This document shows, piece by piece, positions 28,497-39,290 of a DNA stretch of 64,000 bases. Within the stretch, counting starts at the first letter, position 1; every line of letters begins with the position of its first letter. The notes beneath the pieces are model-generated. The model worked only from the letters and a program-made list of their open reading frames with translations. It was not told the origin of the DNA and did no database searches. Both the position numbers and the translations under genes were made by a program. This DNA comes from Prorocentrum cordatum (Eukaryota > Sar > Dinophyceae > Prorocentrales > Prorocentraceae), in the NCBI GenBank assembly GCA_963575745.1, contig CAUYUJ010006347.1:155785-219784 (forward strand). Direction: 5' to 3'.

Positions 28497-31400
28497 GGGG
28501 GGGGGGGCGGTTTTGTAGGTGTGTGCGTGTGTGCGTTCGTGTGTGGGTGTGCGTATGGGTGTGGGTGTGTGGGTGGGTTCGTGTGTGTGTGTGTGTGTTG
28601 TGTGTGCGTGTGTGTTGTGCGTGGGTGAGTGAAGAGAGAGTGTGGGTGTGTGTGTGTGTTTGTTGTGTTGTGTGTTGTGTGTTGTGTGTGGTGTGGGTGG
28701 TCTGTGTTGTGTTTGCTATATGTGTTGTGTGTGATGTGTGCGTTGTGTGTGGTGGTGTGTATGTCGTGTATGTTGTGTGTGGTGTGTGCGTGGTGTGTGT
28801 TTGTGTGTAGTGTGTGTGTTGTTTGTGCCTGTGTGGTGTGTGCGTTGTGTGTGTTGTGTGTGCGTCCGTCTGTCCGTGTGTGTGTGAGTTTCTCTGCCTG
28901 TGCGTGTGTGTATTCGTGTGTGTATGTATGTGTGTGGGTGTCTGCGTGTGTATGCGTGCGTGTGCGTCTGCGTGTGTGCGTGTGTGCGTGTGTGTGGGTG
29001 TGTGCGTGCGTGAGTGTGTGCGCGGGTGTGTGTGTGTGTGCGTGTGTGTGTGTGTGAGTATGTGGGTGTGTGTGCGTGTGTGTGTGGGTGCCCAGGTGTG
29101 TGTGCAGGTGTGTGTGTGCGTGTGTTCGAGCGTGCGTGTGCGTGTGTGTGTGTGTGCGTGTGTGCGTGTGTGTGCGTGTGCGCGCGTGCGTGCGTGTGTG
29201 TGTGTGTGCGTGTGTGTGCGTGTGTTTTGTGCGTGTGTGCGTGTGTGCGTGTGTGGTGTGTGTGCGTGTTTGCGTGTTTGCGTGCGGGCGTGTGTGCGGG
29301 TGGGCGTGTGTGCGTATGTGTGCGTGAGTGCGTGCGTGCGTGTGTGCGTGTGTGCGCGTGTGCGTGTGTGCGTTTGTGCGTGTGTGTGCGTGTGTGTGCG
29401 AATGTGTGCGTGCGTTTGTGCGTGTGTGCGTGTGTGTGCGTGTGTGCGTGGGTGCGTGAGTGCGTGTGTTCGTGTGTGCGTGTGTGTGTGCTTGTGTGTG
29501 TTGTGCGGGTGTGCGTATGTGTGCGTGTGCGTGTGTGTGTGTGCGTGTGTGTGCGGGGGTGCGTGAGGGTGTGTGTGCAGGCGTGTGTGTGTGGGTGTGT
29601 GCGTGTGTGTATGCATGTGTGCATGTATGCATGACTGTATGTGTATATATATAAAAGTAGATGCATGCATGTGCGTGTATGTACGTATGTATGTGTGTAT
29701 GCGTGTTGTGTGGTGTGTGCGTTGTGTGTGTGTATGTGTCTGCGTGTGTGTGTGCGTGTGTGTGCGTGTGTGTTGTGCGTGTGTGCGTGTGTGCGTGTGT
29801 GCGTGTGTGGTGTGTGTGTGTGCGTGTTTGCGTGCGGGTGTGCGTGCGGGTGGGCGTGTGTGCGTATGTGTGCGTGTGTGCGTGCGTGCGCGTGTGCGTG
29901 TGTGCGTGGGTGCGTGCGTGCGTGTGTGCGCGTGTGCGCGTGTGCGTGTGTGCGTGTGTGTGCGTGTGTGTGTGTGTGCGTGTGTGTGCGAATGTGTGCG
30001 TGCGTTTGTGCGTGTGTGCGTGTGTGTGCGTGTGTGCGTGGGTGCGTGAGTGCGTGTGTTCGTGTGTGCGCGTGTGTGTGCGTGTGTGTCTTGTGCGGGT
30101 GTGCGTATGTGTGCGTGTGCGTGTGTGTGTGTGTGTGTGCGGGGGTGCGTGCGGGGGTGCGTGCGGGTGTGTGTGTGTGTGTGCGGTTGTGTGTGCGGGT
30201 GTGTTTCTGTGTATGCATGTGTGCATGTATGCATGATTGCATGTGTACATATATATATATATAGATGTATGCATGTGCGTGTATGTACGTATGTATGTGT
30301 GTATGTGTGTTGTGTGTTGTGTGCGGTTGTGTGTGTCTGTGTGTCTGCGTGTGTGTGTGTGTGTGTGTTGTGTGTTGTGTGTGGTGTGAGTTGTGTGTGT
30401 TGTCTATGTTGTGTGTTGTGTGTGTTGTGCGTGTGTGTGTTTGTGTGTGTCTGTCTCCGTGTGCGTGTGTGTGTGTGTACGTGTGTATGTGCGTGTGCGT
30501 GTGCGCGTGCGTGTGCGTGTGCGTGTGCGTGTGCGTGCGCGTGTGCGTGTGCGTGTGCGTGTGCGTGTGCGCGAGAGTGCGTGTGTGGTTGTGCGTGTGG
30601 GCGTGTGCGGGTTCGCGTGTGGGTCTGGGTGTGGGTATGGGTGTCTGTGTGTGGTGTGTGTGCGTGTGGTTAGTGAGTGTGAGTGTGTGCGTGTTGTGTG
30701 TCTTGTGTGTTGTGTGTTGTGTGATGTGGGTTTTGTGTGTGTTGTGTGTTGTGGGTGTTGTGTGGGTTAGGTGTGTGTTTGTGTGTTGTGTGTATTGTGC
30801 ATTGTGTGTTGTGTGTGTGTGTTAAGTGTGTGGTGTGTGTGGTGTGTGTGTGTGATGTGTGTGTGTTGTGTGTTTGTGTGTTTGTGTGTGCGTGAATGTC
30901 TGTCTGTCTTTGTGTGTTTGTCTCTGTGTGTGTGCGCGTGTGTGTGCGTGCGCGCGTGCGTGTGCGTGTGCGTGTGTGTGCATCTGTGTGTGCGTGCGCG
31001 TGCGTGTGTGCATGTTTGTGTGCGTGCGTGCCTGCGTGCGTGCGTGCGTGGGTGTGCGTATGGGTGTGTGTTGTGGATGTTGTGTGTTGTGTGGTGTGTG
31101 TGTGTTTGCGTGTGTGGTGTGTGTGTGCGCGTGTGTGGTGTGTGTGGGTGGGTGAGTGAATGAGTGAGTGTGAGTGCGTGTGTGCCTGGTGTGTGTTGGT
31201 TGTGTTGTGTGTGCTGAGTGTTGTGTGTTGTATGTTGTATTTGGTGTGTGTCGTGTGTTTTGAGTGGTGTGTGTATTGTGTGTAGTGCGTGTTGCGTGTG
31301 TGTGTGGTGTGTATTGTGTCTTGTGTATGTTTGTGTGTGCTGTGTGTGTGTGTGTCCGTCTGTGTGCGGGTGTCTGTCTCTGTGTGTGCGTGTGTGGGTG

Positions 31401-31995
31401 TGTGTGCGTGTGTGGGTGTGTGTGCATGTGCATGGTGCGTCTGCGTGTGTGTGTGTGTGCGTGTGCGTGTGCGTGTACTTGTGTGTGTGCGCGCGTGCCT
31501 GTATGTGTGTGCGTGCGTGCGTGCGTGCGTGGGTGTGCGTATGGGTGTGGGTGTGTGGGTGGATTTGTGTGTGGTGTGTGTGCCTGTGTGCTGTGTGTGG
31601 GTGGGTGAAGAGTGGGTGTGGGTGTGTGTGTGTGTTGGTAGTGTTTTGTGTTGTGTGGTGTGTGTGGTGTGGGTGTTGTGTGTTGTGTGTGCTATATGTG
31701 TTGTGTGTGCGCTGTGTGCGTTGTGTGTGGTGGTGTGTATGTCGTGTGTGTGTGTGTTGTGCGTTGTGCTGTGTGTTGTGTATGTTGTGTGTTTTGTGTG
31801 TGGTGTGTGCGTTGTCTGTGTGTGTGTGCTTGTGTGTAGTGTGTGTGTGTTTGTGTGGTTTTGTCAGTGTGTGTTGTATGTTGTGTGTGTGTTGTGTGTG
31901 TCCGTCTGTCCGTGTGTGTGTGTGTGAGTTTCTTTGTGTGTGCGTGTCTGTAGTCGTGTGTATATTCATGTGTGTGCGTCCGTATGCGTGCGAGT
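26800..31995 (+). repeat. (TG)n / (GTGTGC)n superarray
   Basis: About 5.2 kb of alternating purine-pyrimidine TG-rich sequence, with GTGTGC, TGTGTTG and GTGGGTG variants. A near-perfect (TG)n run lies at ~28420-28493 and is followed by a G-run. Landmarks such as CTGTCTCTGTGTGTGCG recur at ~27421, 27885, 28263, 28870, 30449, 30920, 31375 and 31909, so the second series repeats the first with an offset of about 3.03-3.11 kb. Frames read as Cys/Val- or His/Thr-rich peptides and are not coding. Confidence 0.92.
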
Positions 31996-32160
31996 TTCTT
32001 GCACTTCGATTTCGGCACCGCCTGATCCCAAGGCGTTGCCCTCTCTTGGCCTTGACGTGAGGCCCCGCCTTCGTTTGCCCCCCGCCCTCTGCTAGTTAAA
32101 GCTGTGCGTGGCCCGCTTAGCTTCTATCGGAAGAGGCTCGCTCTCGACCCGCGGATCAAA
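31996..32160. other. Non-repeat island between TG arrays
   Basis: About 165 bp of ordinary sequence (TTGCACTTCGATTTCGGCACC on) separates the two TG arrays. No gene is seen. Confidence 0.6.
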
Positions 32161-33487
32161 AAAAGTGTATGCGTGCGTGTGCGTGTGCGTGTGCGCGTGT
32201 GCGTGTGTGCGTGTGTGTGTGCGTGTGTGCGTGCGTGCGTGTGTGCGTGTGAGTGTGTATGTGCGTGTGTGTGTGTGTGTGCGTGTGGGTGTGTGTGTGT
32301 GTATGTGGGTGGTGTTTGTGCGTGTGTGTGGGTGTGCGGGTGTGTGTGTGTGCGGGTACGTGTTTGCGTGCGGGCATGCGTGCGGGCGTGCGTGTATGCG
32401 TGTGTGTGCGTGTGTGCGCGTGTGTGTGTGTGTGCGCGTGTGTGCGTGTGGGTGTGTGTGGGTGTGCGTGTGTGCGTGCGTGTGTGTGCATGGGTGCGTG
32501 TGCGCGTGTGTGCGTGTGTGCGTGTGTGCGTGTTTGCGTGCGGGCGTGTGTGCGGGTGTGCGTGTGTGCGTGTGTGTGCGTGTGTGCGAGTGTGCGTGTG
32601 TGCGTGTGTGCGTGTGTGCGTGAGTGCGTGCGTACATGTGTGCGTGTGTTCGCGTGTGCGTGTGTTCGTGTCTGTGTGTGTGCGTGCGCGTGTTTATGCG
32701 TGCCTTTGTGCGTGTGTGTGTGTGCGTGTGTGCGTGGGTGCGTGAGTGCGTGTGTGCGTGTGTGCGTGTGTGTGTGCTTGTGTGTGATTGTGTGTGGGTG
32801 TGCGGATGTGCGTATGTGTGCGTGTGCGTGTGTGTGCGTGTGTTCGGGTGCGTGCGGGTGTGTGCGTGTGTACGGGTGTGTGTGTGTGTGTGCGGGTGTG
32901 TGGGTGCGGGTGTGTTGGTGTGTGTGGGCGTGTGTGTGTGTGGGCGTGTGTGTGTGTGTGTGTGTGTGCGCGTGCGTATGTGCGTTTGTGCGTATGTGCG
33001 TATGTGCGTATGTGCGTGTGTGCGTGTGTGCGTGTGCGCGTCTGTGTGTGCGTGTGTGTGTGTGTGCTTTTGTGCGTGTGTGGCTGTGTGTGCGCGCGTG
33101 TGTGCGTATGCGCGTGTGTACTACGTGTGTGCCGTTGTGCGTTTGTTCATGTGTGCGTGTGGGCGCGTGTGTGCAAGTGTGCGTTAGCGCGTGTGTGCGT
33201 GTGTGCGTGTGTTCGTGTGTGCGTGTGTTCGTGTGTGCGTGTGCGTGTGTGCGTATATTCGTGTGTGCGTATGTGTGCGTGTGTGTGTTTGTGCGTGTGT
33301 GCGTGTGTGTGTGTGTGTTTGTGCGTGTGTGCATGTGTACGTGAATGATTGCGTGCGTGTGTTCGTGTGTGGATGTGCGCGTGCGTGCGTCTGTGCGTGT
33401 GCGTGTGTGTGTGCTTGTGTGTTTGTGTGTTTGTGTTTGTGTATGCGTGTGTGTGTGTGTGCCTTTGTGCGTGTGTGTGTGCGTACA
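32161..33487 (+). repeat. Second TG/GTGTGC array
   Basis: About 1.3 kb of GTGTGCGTG-type repeat, with TGCGTATGTGCG variants. Low-complexity frames are disregarded. Confidence 0.9.
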
Positions 33488-34259
33488 GGGCCAGCGCTTT
33501 CTGAGAAGCAGCCTCCTTCTTGGAAGACTCCCCCCCTCTCTCCACCCCCTTGGGCGCGCCGCCAGCAGGGCGTTGCGTAATTGGCGGGGGGCGGCACATG
33601 GGGGCGGAGGGCCGAGGAAAGGCGCACCCTCTATGTATGACCCAAAGTGGGCCCTTTGGGGCCCAAAAGGGGCACGAGAGGTACTTTGCGCCCCCCGCCC
33701 CCCCTTGATCGCCCCCCCCGTGAAGCAACGCCCAGCCTGGAAGGGCAGGGGTCGGGCGGGGCTGAGGCAGGGATACAGGCGAGGCGCGGATTGGTAGGTC
33801 GACCCTGCCAAATCAGAAAGGGCGCTCTTGCGTCCTGTGTTTGGTGACCCATGCCTTCTACACTCCCATGCCAATGTGGCCCTCGGAAGGGTCTTGTGTC
33901 CTCTCGCGTGTCCTCTCCTATCAACCTCGACTGTAAATCGTTCCAGGGCGTTCTGGAAGGCTCTCAGACCGTTCCGGAGCGCTCTGGAACGGCCGGGGCG
34001 CCCAACACATCCATTGGACCCACTGGATCTCAGGGATCCGCACTTCATCCTGGTCCGATCATGTCCCTGGTCTGGCCTTCTCTGAATGGGGAAATCTTAG
34101 AAGCCCTCCCGGCCTCTGAGAAGCGTGCTCATCATAGGCCCCCAGGCCTTTCTAAGAGGGCCCTTGACTTCCATCGATTGAGTCGGGGATCGACTACAGA
34201 ATTGATTTGCCCCGATATGGATTTGCCCGTCGAGCTCACGAGAAATACGTAGACTGCTC
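33488..34259. other. No gene recognised
   Basis: At 33940-33995 there are clustered GTTCC/GGAAC inverted motifs (CGTTCCAGGGCGTTCTGGAAGG, with GAGCGCTCTGGAACGG). The segment from 34070 resembles 38685-38800 (GGGGATC..CTACAGAATT and nearby). Open frames lack domains. Confidence 0.45.
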
Positions 34260-35985
34260 GTAGATCGAAGGAGGAGGCAGGAGGCAGGAGGAGAGGGAGG
34301 AGGAGGAGGGGGAGGAGGAGGAACTTAGTTACTCTACGCCCTCTTGGGCGACCCTTTTTTCCGCATCTCCTCGTACGTGTACTTCCGCATTGGCGGCTGC
34401 CTTACTTGGTTTGCCTAGGCCCAAGTCGGCAATTCTTATATACCTTGAGACCTCTCGCACTTTCAGGGCGCAGCAAGCATAGCACTCAATGTCCGATCGA
34501 TGCAACATAAAGGGAGGTGGAGGAGCAATGAGCAATGAGTAATGCGCGGGCAGCCCAAGTGGGTTATTCAGAACCTCACGCCAGAAACCTGGCAATACCT
34601 CAGCGCGACCCAACTTTGATGAGAGCGGGTCAACTTGAACGGGCGGGGGAAGCCCCCTCTGGCAGAGCCAGCACTGCCCCCGAACGACGGCGAACCCAGG
34701 CGCCGCGCAGGCGCACGGACGGGGCCGTCCAGGGGACCGACGCTAAGCTGGCCTACCGTGCTTGGGTGTATTGCCGGTCCCCCTCCGTGGAAGAGACACG
34801 CCGCCGGAGCTCTGGGCATCTGGCATGCCGGAGCAGGGCTCGCACTCTGAAGATTTCGCCCTCGGCGGACGGCCGGCCGGCAGGACGCAGAAGACCTCTG
34901 GTGGGCCCGCCGGCAGAAGGCCGGCGTGAGGCGGCGGGAGCAACGTCGGAACGAAGTCGCCAGCGTGTTTCAAGCCAGGCGGCTGTCTCCTGAACGGGCC
35001 GCTCGCGTGCAAGTAACACGCGTGCGCTCCCCGTGCTCGGCCGTGTGGCGCTCTTGACGGGGCTCGCGAGTTGCGTCCGCGCTTGCTTGGATTGGCGCCA
35101 GTCCGAGTGAAGCTTCGCAGCTGCAGGCCCGAAGGCCCAGGCGGAAACGCCCGAAAGCCCCCGAGATGGTGTTCCGCGCTTGGCCGCCGTCGAGGCCATC
35201 CTGTTGTTCCACGCTGCCTACTCGCTCCCACCGGCATCCGGTCCCGGATGGCTTGTGGCACCTTCCACCGCAACGTAGGTTTGTCTTTCCACCGCTCCCC
35301 CTGTCATCCACGGCGGGATGGCTCATGGCTGCCGGCCGCTGCGCGACCCTAAGCGGTGTCTGAAGGCTCGGGCGTTCCTAGTCTCGCGCGCGCGTTCGCT
35401 GCTTTACGACCTTCTCCGCTGTGTCGCCGCGCGCAGGGCCGCAATGCCAAAAAACTGTGTGTGTGCCGTCCCGGTAGTAGACAACGAGCAGCTGGTGAAA
35501 TTCAGCGGAGGAAGGAACGGTGCGTTTCGCTGCGATGAGTCACTGTCGGTGCCATGGCCAGCTTTCAGGTCGCATACCATCCCTAGCCATACCAGGTTTC
35601 TGATCGCTTGCAAGCTGTCTACCGACAAAAGCGCTTGAACGCGCTTGTGTGCGGCAGCGGTGGTGAGAGCATTGTCGAACAAATATGTGGATGAGGGGGG
35701 GAACACTGTAGCAGTGCATGCGCAGGAGGAACAACGGTTAGGAGGATTGCGAGAAGCAGCCAATAAAGCAGGCAACGACGCAGTTCACACGTGGGAAGGC
35801 CGAGGGGAGAGACGGGAGAGAGTAACGGAAATTGTGGGGAATTGAATGGGACGCTGCGCCACGCTACCGGTTCCCTTAGGCTCTGTTTTTCTGTTTGCTC
35901 TGTTCTCCAGTCTTCCCTCCAGCGTCCTCCAGAAACTGCACTGCTTGCTGCTGCGTGCCGCTGCTACGACTGTTGCTATTGATGC
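34260..35985. other. No gene recognised; short GGA run at start
   Basis: A 60-bp GGAGGA run (34265-34322) precedes GC-rich sequence with several overlapping open frames on both strands. None shows a recognisable domain, signal peptide or repeat. Confidence 0.4.
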
Positions 35986-36130
35986 TGCTCCTCCTGTTCC
36001 TGCTACTCTTCCTCCTTCGCGTATTCTTTCTCGCTCACCTCCCCTTCACTCCCCTTCCTCCCTCTCTCCCCATCCATGTTCTCTTCCCCCCCCGCCCGCG
36101 GCTCGGTGTTCTTTCCGTCGCCCCCTGCCC
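35986..36130 (+). repeat. Degenerate pyrimidine-rich stretch
   Basis: CTCCTCCTG-type sequence, then CCCTTCCTCCCTCTCTCCCC. It is low complexity. Confidence 0.6.
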
Positions 36131-36329
36131 CCTTACTCCAAGCCCCCTCGCTTCCTGCATCCCTCTCTGCTCCCCGTTCCCTTTGTCCCGCTCTCCTCTC
36201 GAGGCATCCTTCGGAGCCGAGCGCGGCCAGCCGTGGCGAGGGAACGCTCGACTGCAGTTGACGATAGGAGCGGCTCGCTTGGAAAAGCCTGGAGCCGCGG
36301 CAGGGCGAAGATGGAAGCGGAGACGAGGA

Positions 36330-36830
36330 GGAGGAGGAGGAGGAGGAGGAGGAGGAGGAGGAGGACAAGGAAGAGGAGGAGGAGCAGGAGGAGGAGCAGG
36401 AGGAGCAGGAGAAGCAGGAGGAGCAGGAGAAGGAGGAGGACAAAGAAGATGAGGGAGTGGACCAGCAGGAGAAGGAGGAGAAGGAGGAGGAGCAAGTGGA
36501 AGAGAAGGATGTTGCAGGAGCAGGAGCGAGGAGGAGAAGGAGGAAGAGCAGGAAGACAGGCGCATACTCCAGTGGCGAGGAGGACGAGGAAGGCGAATAA
36601 TGAAGCAGGGAGATGAGAATGCTGGGTAACGGATTTTTAGAGGAGGAGGAGGAGGAGGAGGACAACGATGACGACGCGACCCTGATGAAGGGGTGAGGGC
36701 TTGACGGGAAGAGCACGGGGAGGAGGAAAAGAGTAAAGGGGAGGAGCAGGAAGAGGAGGAGGAGGAGGAGGAGGAGGAGGAGGAGGAGGAGGAGCAGGAA
36801 GAGGACCGTGACGAGGAGGAGCCTCACGAC
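36330..36830 (-). repeat. GGA/GGAGCA purine array
   Basis: GGAGGAGGAGGA with frequent GGAGCAGGA and AAGGAGGAG variants, plus a second pure block at 36755-36795. It is the opposite orientation to the CTC arrays. Frames are Glu/Arg/Gly or Ser/Leu homopolymers. Confidence 0.88.
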
Positions 36831-37050
36831 GATGATACTCAGCAGCCTCAGTGGACGAGAGGGAGGAGGAGGTGGAGCAGGCGGCCGGGGCGGACGAACT
36901 CTCTCTGCTTGGCGCGCCGTGCGACGCTCGTGCCGACGGGCAGGGGCTCGACCTTACTCGCCGTGTCCCTTTTGCCCCCCACTGCTTCACGAGCCTCTTC
37001 CTCTTCCTCCTCTGCTTCTGCCTTCACCTCGTGTGCCTCCAGAGACTTGT

Positions 37051-37108
37051 CATCGTCGTCGTCGTCGTCGTTCTCCTCCTCCTCCTCCTCCTCCTCCTCC
37101 ACCCCTCC
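37051..37108 (+). repeat. GTC then CTC microsatellite abutting a degenerate SL
   Basis: ATCGTCGTCGTC is followed by CTCCTCCTCCTCCTC, ending directly at the SL-like sequence. Confidence 0.8.
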
Positions 37109-37130
37109 TCAGTAGCCGCTTTGGCTCAAG
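37109..37130 (+). other. Degenerate dinoflagellate spliced-leader relic
   Basis: Nineteen of 22 positions match DinoSL. The ten 3' bases TTGGCTCAAG are intact; the differences are C to A at the third base and two changes in CCATTT (here CCGCTT). It directly follows a CTC array, as do the two exact copies. I infer an old retroposed mRNA 5' end. Confidence 0.65.
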
Positions 37131-37436
37131 TTCAATTGTCCTTCGGGCAGTTTATTCACACCTCTGTCCCGCGGCCAGATCACCGCTGCTTTTCACGCTC
37201 TCGGCTTCTCGTTCCTGCCCACTTGAATGCCACAAGTTGTTCACGATTCTTACAATCCTGTTTCTCGCGAAATGTCTCCCCCATTGTGCCAGAGCGGATT
37301 GTGTTGGCAGGCTGTGGGTGGTCAGCGGCGTTGGGCTCTTGATCCGACGTCTGCTTCTACAGATAACCTTGGTGACCGCAGCCGCAATTCCCGACACCCG
37401 CTCCTCTCGCCGCGCACTGTCGACGTCATCCTGACT

Positions 37437-38223
37437 ATGACCGTTCTCCTCGCGAGCGTGGTGAGCCGCGCAGCGGGCGCGCCACTCGAGAACATGACCG
37501 TTCCAGTGATCGGGGTCATGACCGTGGTGCTCGCCGCGAGCGGCGGTCTGGACGATCTGCTTCCGTTGCTGCTGGGGGGATGTGCTTGTGTGGCAGAGCC
37601 CCAGCCACCCGGACACGCACGCTTGGACGAAACACTTCTCGCTGCCTGGGATGCTCCCCCCACGTTCCCCGATGCCCCCGAGGGCGCCGGAGAGGGTCCT
37701 GCACGCGTCCCTGGCAGTCCCGTCGGCGGAGCTCCTACTCCTGGCGGCGACCCACTGTACGGGCGAGAGCTTTGGCGTGGCAATGCTGAAGGTGGCTCTG
37801 AGATGCAGCAGACGGGACACGCCTTCGCTCCGCAAGCCCGCGTGAACACGGCCGCCATCCAAGACGCGGGCAGCGCAGCTGCTGCTTCACAGCCGCCACG
37901 CATCTGGATGAGATCGGACGCCGCATGCAGCAGCAGTTCCTCGCCGAGCAAGCCAGGGGTCACCGCCGATTGGATGCCACAGATCGCGATGTCGCGATGA
38001 CCATGAGATCAGGCAGCGTCAAGACGCTGCAGCTGCAGCACAAGCTATCATACACACAGAGGTCGCTGGTATCAGAGCGCAGTTGGCCACGGCTGAGGCC
38101 CAGCTTTCCTTCGACGTCGAGCAGTTGGCCAAGTACGACAAGGCGTTTGACCCGCTCGCCTGCAGCATCGGTACTGTTCCACCGGTTGCTGCTCAGGCTG
38201 CTCGTGCTGGTCTCGCTGCTTGA
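37437..38223 (+). pseudogene. Decayed coiled-coil gene behind degenerate SL
   Basis: A frame open from 37227 has an in-context ATG at 37437 (MTVLLASVVSRAAGAPLENM) and runs to 38000 with Pro/Gly/Ala-rich sequence. Helical sequence then moves between frames: HLDEIGRRMQQQFLAEQARG with HRRLDATDRDVA, then after a shift at ~37990 HEIRQRQDAAAAAQAIIHTE, and finally IRAQLATAEAQLSFDVEQLA followed by KYDKAFDP, to TGA 38221. I read this as one long coiled-coil protein with one or two frameshifts. The family is not recognised; a LINE ORF1 or a structural protein is possible. The upstream SL relic suggests retroposition. Confidence 0.4.
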
Positions 38224-39140
38224 ATTTCCGACGCTCAACTTCAGGTGTTGCACTTCGATCTCCACGGCGACGTCGTCGCTTGCAGGTTTTCAGCACGCAT
38301 CTTGGGAACCTTGGTGGGGAGCTTCTGCCAGAGCCTGTGCAGGGGTGCGCTGCCGCAAGGTCTGCAGGCTGGCGATCTTTCCCTGCTCCCTCTTCCGAGA
38401 CTGCCAACTTCAATGTGTATGTGTCCACTGAAAAACACCCCAAGATGGTCAGAAGTGAGGATCAGGCTAAACGCTAAACGCATGCACCGCCTTCTTCGAT
38501 GACCGGCATCGCCAGCGGGCCCCACGCGAGATGCGACGCCCACAGGCTCCAGATATCTGGCATCGATCGCATATTCACGTCTAGACAAGCCTCGCGCTTG
38601 CTTCTTCCAAGCAGCTCAGGAATGCACGACCCTGTCCGACCAGGGCTTGTCCGATCGCGCCGTGCTGTCGTTGAGGATTCGCCCTGGCTGGCCTTCTCTC
38701 GCAACTGGGACGTGCTATCTCAGCCTATCTTTAGAGTAGGGGATCATCTACAGAATTAACTTACCCTAGAATTCATTCGTTCGGCAGAATACATGGACAC
38801 CAATCTGTGGCATCACTAGAGGGAGGGACGGGTTTCCCTGCCCCCCCCCTCTTCCTGCACGTGCGAACGCGTTCTGTCCTCGAGGCCTTTCGATTTTCCC
38901 TGCCGCTCACGGCGCAGTCCCCTTCTCCGCTCTTCGACGTCGCCCTCCGCCCTACCCCATCAGCCCCCGCGGTGCACTGCGGGCGCTGTTTCTTTGGTCG
39001 AACGTGTTATTGGCGTTCGACGCAGTCGCCATTCGACTGGCACACCCGCCGCCGCCGCCGCGCGTGCCGAATCCCCCGCCCGATGTCGGCCCTCGATCCG
39101 CAAAAACAGCGGAGGACGATCGAGTTGGACAGTGGGCGAT
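38224..39140. other. No gene recognised
   Basis: Ordinary-looking sequence with short frames. It contains the diverged partner (38685-38800) of the 34070 segment. Confidence 0.35.
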
Positions 39141-39157
39141 TAAACCCTGCAGGGCGT

Positions 39158-39188
<31 letters not shown>

Positions 39189-39290
39189 TTCTCTCTTTCT
39201 CTATTTACACATATATATATATATATATGTACATACATGTGTGCACAATTATACACACATATATATATATATATATATATATGTATAGGT
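39141..39290. repeat. CT then TA/CA microsatellite
   Basis: (CT)n at ~39158-39202 is followed by two (TA)n blocks (~39211-39230 and 39257-39283) around a TACATACATGTGTGCAC patch. Confidence 0.85.

Noticed and set aside
26808-33344. Very long Cys/Val ORFs (plus) and His/Thr ORFs up to 829 codons (minus)
   Set aside because: They come from the TG/GTGTGC repeat, which has few stops in any frame. No domain or start context is seen.
26800-33487. TG array as telomere
   Set aside because: There is no TTTAGGG or similar G-rich telomere unit, and the array is internal to other sequence on both sides.
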